Of a stretch of 64,000 bases of DNA, positions 59,609 to 64,000 are shown piece after piece. The notes under the pieces were generated by a model that did no database searches, was not told where the DNA came from, and saw only the letters and a list, made by a program, of their open reading frames with translations. The stretch spans positions 151,575 to 215,574 of the forward strand of contig NZ_LMPU01000012.1 of assembly GCF_001423945.1 (NCBI RefSeq), read 5' to 3'. The position numbers and the translations under genes are program-made. The first letter of the stretch is position 1. Every line of letters starts with the position of its first letter. Source of the stretch: Pedobacter sp. Leaf194. Its GTDB lineage: Bacteria > Bacteroidota > Bacteroidia > Sphingobacteriales > Sphingobacteriaceae.

Positions 59609-62467
59609 ATGCAAAAAAGACTAACAATTATTCTATTCTTCGTTGTCAGCTTTGCCTACGCACAAAAAAAACCATTAGATCATAAGGTTTATGATACCTG
59701 GGAAGCAGTAGGTACAAAGCAGTTATCAAACAATGGCCAACTAGCCTTATATAGTGTTTTACAACAGGAAGGTGACGCAACTTTGTATATAACCAACTTT
59801 AAAACAAACTCAAAACTCACAGTTCCACGTGCTGCTGTTGGTCAGTTCAGTAACGACTCCAAATTTGCAGCGTTTTTGATAAAACCTTTTTATAAAGATT
59901 TGCGCCAGGCGAAAATTAAAAAAACAAAACCTGATGCAATGCCGAAAGATACCTTAGGCATCGCTAATCTGACCAGCAACACCGTTACAAAAGTAGCCAG
60001 GGTAAAATCGTTCAAAATGCCCGAAACGGGTTTTGGCTATTTAGCTTACCAGCTGGATAAATTGGATACCACAAAAAAAGCGACCGCCGCTGCGCCAAAG
60101 AAGGATAATGAAACCGATTTCGCGGATGATGAACCAGCTGGAGGCATTAGAAAAGAAGAAGGTACCGACCTTATCGTTAAAAACCTCTTAACAGGTGTAG
60201 ATAAAACTTATAAGTATGTTACCGATTACGCGTTCAGTAAAGATGGCAAGCAACTTGTTTTTGCCTGCAGCGGTTCTAAAAAAGATAAAACAGCGCCACA
60301 AGGGGTTTACCTTTTAAACACCGAAAAAGGGTTATTGAAAACGCTTGTAAAGGGCAAAGGAAGCTTTAAGGGTTTTACCTTTGATGAAGAGAGTGAACAC
60401 CTGGCTTTCATCGGTGAACAGGATCCGGAGAAAAAAGAAGTTAAAAACTATAACATTTACTACAACTCTCTCACACTTGATACCGCTCAAACAATTGTTG
60501 ATTATGACATGCCTGGCTTACCCGCAAAATGGTCTGTGAGTGGCGATGGCAAAGTAACCTTTAGTAAAGACGGCAAAAAATTGTTCTTTGGCATTGCCCC
60601 TGTTAAAAAACCAAAAGATACCACCATTGTCGATTTTGAAGTTGCCAAAGTGGATGTTTGGAACTATAAAGATGATTACCTGCAACCAATGCAGCTTAAA
60701 AACGCAGACAGAGATGGCAAAAGAAGTTTTCTTTCAGTAATTGACGTTTACAGCAGCGACCCGAAGGTTGTGCCTTTAACGGATTTAAGTTTGCCTGATG
60801 CAAATATGGTTAGCGATGGCGATGCAAACTTTGTGCTTGCATCTACCGATTTTGGCCGGAGAATAGAATCGCAATGGAGTGGTTCTACGCTTAGAGATTA
60901 TTATTTGGTTGATACAAAAACCGGACAGCGCAAAAAAATTATCGAGAAGCTTAACGGAAACGCAACGGCCTCGCCTGGCAGTAATTATGTAATTTATTTT
61001 GATGAAAATACCTCTAACTGGTTTACTTATCAGGTAGCTACAGGAAAAATTACGCAACTCAATAATGGAATGAACGTTAAGTTTGCCGATGAAGAAAATG
61101 ATGTTCCGGATACACCGAAAGCTTATGGTATTGCAAGCTGGACAGAAGACGACAAAGCCGTTTTGATTTACGACCGCTTCGACATTTGGTCCTTTTCTCC
61201 AGATGGAAAATCGCCGGCAAAGAACATTACCAACAACTTTGGCCGGGATAATAAGATAACGCTCCGTTACCAGCGCACACAGCAAGATAACCGCTTTGAG
61301 CGTGGAGCCGATACTAAATTTGTGAAAGCAAATGAGTTGGTTTGGTTGGATGGTTTCAATAACGTAACCAAAGAAAATGGTTTTTACCGAAAAAATGTTG
61401 GCACTGTTAAAAACCCCGACCTTGTGGTGATGGGTAAAACAAAGTACTCGAACCTGCTTAAAGCAAAAGATGCCGATGTTTATATTTTTGATAAAGGAAA
61501 TTATGTGGCTTCGCCCGATGTTTACGTTACGAGTGATTTCAAAACCGAAACTAAACTGACAGCAACTAATCCGCAGCAAGCAAGCTACAATTGGGGAACT
61601 GCAGAATTGGTGAAGTGGACTACGCCAAAAGGCTACCAATCAGAAGGTATTTTGTATAAGCCAGAAAACTTCGATCCAAATAAGAAATATCCGATGATTG
61701 TTTATTTCTACGAAAAATTATCCGATGGTTTATATGCATATCAGGCGCCAGCCCCAACGCCATCGCGGTTAAACATTTCATTTTTTGTAAGTAACGGTTA
61801 TTTGGTTTTTGCACCCGATATTACTTATACAACTGGTCACCCCGGCCAATCTGCTGTAGAATTTATAAATTCTGGTGTAGAGAACTTGAAGAAAAACAGC
61901 TGGGTTGATGGCAGCAAAATTGGAATTCAGGGCCAGAGTTGGGGAGGATATCAGGTTGCTTACTTAATTACTCAAAACGATATGTACGCAGCAGCCTGGG
62001 CTGGTGCGCCAGTGGCTAACATGACCTCTGCATACGGCGGCATTCGTTGGGAAAGTGGCATGAACCGCCAGTTCCAATATGAAAAAACACAAAGCCGTAT
62101 CGGTGCCACACTTTGGGAAAAGCCTGAGTTGTACATCGAAAACTCCCCTCTTTTTATGTTCCCTAAGGTGAACACCCCTGTTGTGGTTATGGCAAACGAT
62201 GCAGATGGAGCCGTGCCATGGTATCAGGGTATAGAAATGTTTACTGGTTTGCGCAGGTTAGGAAAACCCGTTTGGATGCTGAATTATAACGGTGAAGCAC
62301 ACAACCTTGTTCAACGCCAAAACCGTAAGGATATTCAAATTCGTGAACAACAGTTTTTCGATTACTACCTGAAGGGTGCTAAAGCGCCAGCGTGGATGAC
62401 AAGCGGTGTTCCCGCAACAGAAAAAGGTAAAACCTGGGGTTTTGAACTAACAGATGATAAACCTTAA
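59609..62467 (+). CDS. Exported S9-family prolyl-oligopeptidase-type peptidase
   Basis: 952 residues with signal peptide MQKRLTIILFFVVSFAYA. A long N-terminal beta-propeller-like region (to about 680) precedes the alpha/beta-hydrolase catalytic domain. The triad is S777 in GQSWGGYQ, D866 in ANDADGAVPW and H898 in NGEAHNL. It probably cleaves short peptides in the periplasm, after Pro, Ala or acidic residues depending on the subgroup; I cannot fix the specificity. 952 residues is longer than DPP-IV-like enzymes (~720) and fits the large S9 group common in Bacteroidota. Single gene followed by a strong terminator. Confidence 0.93.
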   Translation: MQKRLTIILFFVVSFAYAQKKPLDHKVYDTWEAVGTKQLSNNGQLALYSVLQQEGDATLYITNFKTNSKLTVPRAAVGQFSNDSKFAAFLIKPFYKDLRQAKIKKTKPDAMPKDTLGIANLTSNTVTKVARVKSFKMPETGFGYLAYQLDKLDTTKKATAAAPKKDNETDFADDEPAGGIRKEEGTDLIVKNLLTGVDKTYKYVTDYAFSKDGKQLVFACSGSKKDKTAPQGVYLLNTEKGLLKTLVKGKGSFKGFTFDEESEHLAFIGEQDPEKKEVKNYNIYYNSLTLDTAQTIVDYDMPGLPAKWSVSGDGKVTFSKDGKKLFFGIAPVKKPKDTTIVDFEVAKVDVWNYKDDYLQPMQLKNADRDGKRSFLSVIDVYSSDPKVVPLTDLSLPDANMVSDGDANFVLASTDFGRRIESQWSGSTLRDYYLVDTKTGQRKKIIEKLNGNATASPGSNYVIYFDENTSNWFTYQVATGKITQLNNGMNVKFADEENDVPDTPKAYGIASWTEDDKAVLIYDRFDIWSFSPDGKSPAKNITNNFGRDNKITLRYQRTQQDNRFERGADTKFVKANELVWLDGFNNVTKENGFYRKNVGTVKNPDLVVMGKTKYSNLLKAKDADVYIFDKGNYVASPDVYVTSDFKTETKLTATNPQQASYNWGTAELVKWTTPKGYQSEGILYKPENFDPNKKYPMIVYFYEKLSDGLYAYQAPAPTPSRLNISFFVSNGYLVFAPDITYTTGHPGQSAVEFINSGVENLKKNSWVDGSKIGIQGQSWGGYQVAYLITQNDMYAAAWAGAPVANMTSAYGGIRWESGMNRQFQYEKTQSRIGATLWEKPELYIENSPLFMFPKVNTPVVVMANDADGAVPWYQGIEMFTGLRRLGKPVWMLNYNGEAHNLVQRQNRKDIQIREQQFFDYYLKGAKAPAWMTSGVPATEKGKTWGFELTDDKP

Positions 62468-62488
62468 ATAAAGCAAGTACGATACAGG

Positions 62489-62522
62489 AAAAGCAAGATG
62501 GCCACAAGGTTATCTTGCTTTT
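62489..62522 (+). terminator. Strong terminator after the S9 peptidase
   Basis: AAAAGCAAGAT (62489-62499) pairs with ATCTTGCTTTT (62512-62522), extended inward by GCC/GGT, followed by CTTTT. Confidence 0.9.
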
Positions 62523-62593
62523 CTTTTAAACAAGCAGTTTTATTATTCAATATTTTGGTATTTTGTACCCTTTAAACTAAACAAGTTAATTAA

Positions 62594-63865
62594 ATGGCAT
62601 TAAGTAGAATCTGGTCGGCATTTATTATTGTAGCAATTGTTGTTGCCTCTATTAAGTGTTTCTTTTTCGGACAAACAGATATTTTCAACTGGATGGTAAT
62701 TGGAAAGTCTTCCGACCCTTTAAATCCATTAAAATTAGATGGCATCATCGAAACCTGTTGGATTGCTGTAGACCTTTGTATTAAACTTATCGGCACACTG
62801 GCCCTTTTTATGGGCTTAATGAACATCGCAGAAAAAGCTGGCGGAATTCGCTTGCTTTCCCGTATTATTGGCCCATTCTTTTCGAAATTGTTTCCTGATA
62901 TACCAGCAGGCCACCCTTCCATGGGGCACATGATTATGAACTTTTCGGCAAATTTGCTGGGTTTAGACAATGCTGCAACACCATTTGGCATTAAAGCGAT
63001 GGAAAGTTTGCAGGAACTAAATCCAAATAAAGACACCGCAAGTAATTCACAAATTATGTTTCTCTGCTTGCACGCTGCCGGTTTATGTTTAATTCCGGTG
63101 AGTGTAATTGCAATCAGGTCGACACAAAACGCCCAAGACCCAACAGATATATTTATTCCCTGTTTAATCGTAACCTTCGTTGGCACAATGGCCGCAATGT
63201 TAATTGTATCATTCAAGCAAAAAATAAACCTGCTGCAACCAGTAATTATAACCTGGGTTTTAAGTATCTCGGCAGTGGTTGGCCTGCTTGTTTGGTATGT
63301 AAGCAAGCTAAATGCAGATAGTATAAAATCCTTTTCGGGGTTGTTAAGCGGCGGTATAATTTTATTGATATTTCTGTTGATTGTATTGGGCGCATTATAC
63401 AAAAAGATTGATGTGTTCGATGCTTTCATTGACGGAGCAAAAGGTGGCTTTGAGACAGCATTGAAAATTATTCCTTATTTGGTTGGCATTTTGGTAGCCG
63501 TGAGCATGCTGAGAACCAGCGGCACGTTCGATGTTGTGATGAGTGGAATAAAAAATGCTTTCATATTTTTAGGCGCCGATGTAAGGTTTGTGGACGCGCT
63601 ACCTACCGCTTTAATCAGGCCGCTAAGTGGCGGTGCTGCCCGGGGAATGATGGTTAGTACAATGATTGCAAGCGGCCCGGATTCATTCGCAAGTAAATTG
63701 TCAGGCGTTTTTCAAGGTGCCTCTGATACGACATTTTATGTTGTCGCGGTATATTTTGGCTCTGTAGGGATAAAAAATACCCGCTATGCCATTGGTTCGA
63801 TGCTGCTGGCAGATTTGGTCGGCGTGTGCACGGCAATTGCGTTGAGCTATATGTTTTTTGGTTGA
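62594..63865 (+). CDS. SpmA-SpmB fusion, nucleoside-recognition (Gate) membrane protein
   Basis: 423 residues with about ten helices in two Gate domains. The SpmA half includes LDGIIETCWIAVDLCIKLIG and GHPSMGHMIMNFSANLLGLD followed by NAATPFGIKAM; the SpmB half includes GAKGGFETALKIIPYLVGIL, ALIRPLSGGAARGMM and GVFQGASDTTFYVVAVYFGS. In Bacillus the two are separate spore-maturation proteins; here they are one chain in a presumed non-sporulating organism. They are thought to transport nucleosides or other small solutes. The ATG at 62594 is 71 bases after the peptidase terminator. Confidence 0.92.
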   Translation: MALSRIWSAFIIVAIVVASIKCFFFGQTDIFNWMVIGKSSDPLNPLKLDGIIETCWIAVDLCIKLIGTLALFMGLMNIAEKAGGIRLLSRIIGPFFSKLFPDIPAGHPSMGHMIMNFSANLLGLDNAATPFGIKAMESLQELNPNKDTASNSQIMFLCLHAAGLCLIPVSVIAIRSTQNAQDPTDIFIPCLIVTFVGTMAAMLIVSFKQKINLLQPVIITWVLSISAVVGLLVWYVSKLNADSIKSFSGLLSGGIILLIFLLIVLGALYKKIDVFDAFIDGAKGGFETALKIIPYLVGILVAVSMLRTSGTFDVVMSGIKNAFIFLGADVRFVDALPTALIRPLSGGAARGMMVSTMIASGPDSFASKLSGVFQGASDTTFYVVAVYFGSVGIKNTRYAIGSMLLADLVGVCTAIALSYMFFG

Positions 63866-63937
63866 GAAATTGGGGATAAATAAAGAAAAGCCCTGTTTTC
63901 AATAGACTGCCCCCCAAATGTTAGACGAAATTAGTAA

Positions 63938-64000
63938 TTAATTATTTAAGGCATGAACCCGATATTCGATTGGGCTCATGCCTTTTAGATTCAGTCTTAT
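63938..64000 (-). CDS. IS3-family transposase OrfB, C-terminal end (runs off right edge)
   Basis: Read from 64000 downwards, the minus strand gives RLNLKGMSPIEYRVHALNN then a stop at 63938. The R-x-x-L-x-G-(M/L)-S-P-x-(E/Q)-(Y/F)-R segment is the conserved ending of the rve (DDE integrase) domain of IS3 OrfB. Everything upstream, including the DDE residues and OrfA, lies beyond the edge. Confidence 0.85.
   Translation of the reverse strand: MRLNLKGMSPIEYRVHALNN
63948..63984. repeat. Inverted repeat inside the IS3 end
   Basis: AAGGCATGA (63948-63956) pairs with TCATGCCTT (63976-63984), continued by CCC/GGG after a mismatch, with an 11-base loop. It overlaps the last codons of the transposase; TTTT on the plus strand makes it a possible terminator for plus-strand transcripts entering the element. 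Confidence 0.6.

Larger units (their letters stand above)
63904..64000. mobile_element. End of an IS3-family (IS150-group-like) insertion sequence, cut by right edge
   Basis: The terminal block TAGACTGCCCCCCAAATG then TTAGAC at about 63904-63926 looks like an IS3-family terminal inverted repeat of the CCCCCAAA-GTTAGAC type. Inside it, the minus strand encodes the last 20 residues of an IS3 OrfB. The outer boundary is approximate because the other end and the target duplication lie outside the window. Confidence 0.8.

Noticed and set aside
60785..61639. 284-codon reverse frame inside the S9 peptidase gene
   Set aside because: It lies entirely within a well-supported gene on the other strand, has no recognisable motif and a Cys/Phe-rich random composition.
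62590..63429. 279-codon reverse frame across the SpmA-SpmB gene
   Set aside because: Antisense shadow of a gene with clear family motifs; product has no domain character.
1..64000. tRNA, rRNA, tmRNA or CRISPR arrays
   Set aside because: I looked through the spacers for CCA-ending cloverleaf arms, rRNA landmarks and regularly spaced direct repeats and saw none. A covariance-model scan would be decisive.

Overview
The window looks like a chromosomal segment from a Sphingobacteriaceae-type Bacteroidota (Pedobacter or a close relative). This rests on protein flavour (TonB-dependent receptor with a carboxypeptidase-regulatory N-terminal domain, GH92/GH125 mannosidases, the alpha-2-macroglobulin/PBP1C pair, the lmo0937-like microprotein, a SpmA-SpmB fusion) and on a recurrent TAnnTTTG element a short distance upstream of start codons, which is the Bacteroidota -7 promoter box. 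I found no rRNA, tRNA or CRISPR array. Species assignment is an inference from memory of families, not from a search.

Layout. 1-4.1 kb: the 5' part of a GH125 alpha-mannosidase leaving the left edge, then a small phage-tail-like island: a T7-lysozyme-type amidase with two SH3 domains, an Afp15-like AAA+ ATPase, and a contractile tail sheath gene broken into two frames. 4.4-13.2 kb: envelope and carbohydrate genes (HGSNAT-like acyltransferase, TonB receptor, response regulator/histidine kinase/PAP2 phosphatase operon, GH92 mannosidase). 13.3-20.2 kb: housekeeping (mnmA, aquaporin, glutathione peroxidase, topA). 20.4-28.4 kb: thioester-containing alpha-2-macroglobulin followed by PBP1C. 28.8-31.4 kb (minus strand): DUF421 protein, an alkylglycerol-monooxygenase-like di-iron enzyme and a YhhN lysoplasmalogenase, the last two overlapping, which together suggest ether-lipid turnover. 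31.5-38.1 kb: single-domain response regulator and outer-membrane barrel, exonuclease/GIY-YIG fusion, small cytoplasmic proteins, NUDIX/CDF pair, aspartate aminotransferase. 

38.4-45.7 kb is the most accessory-looking region: acyltransferase-3, ABC exporter, GT4, a single alpha/alpha-barrel protein of the terpene-cyclase fold with a degenerate DxDD-like motif, a UbiA prenyltransferase and a GT2. Four of these genes are separated by 1 to 9 bases or overlap, so they probably form one transcription unit; the set reads as an undescribed prenyl/glycolipid assembly and export pathway.

45.7-63.9 kb: mostly core genes (FtsX-type permease and its probable ATPase, queA, ispD, PduO-type adenosyltransferase, gatC, plsC, trpS, deoxynucleoside kinase, kdsB, pyrG, yidC, an S9 peptidase, SpmA-SpmB fusion). 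The last ~100 bases are the end of an IS3-family insertion sequence whose transposase reads in from the right edge on the minus strand.

The best candidates for something not well described are (1) the prenyl/glycosyl/ABC cluster at 38.4-45.7 kb, (2) the paired ether-lipid-cleaving enzymes at 28.8-30.7 kb, and (3) the stand-alone sheath/ATPase/amidase remnant at 0.9-4.1 kb.
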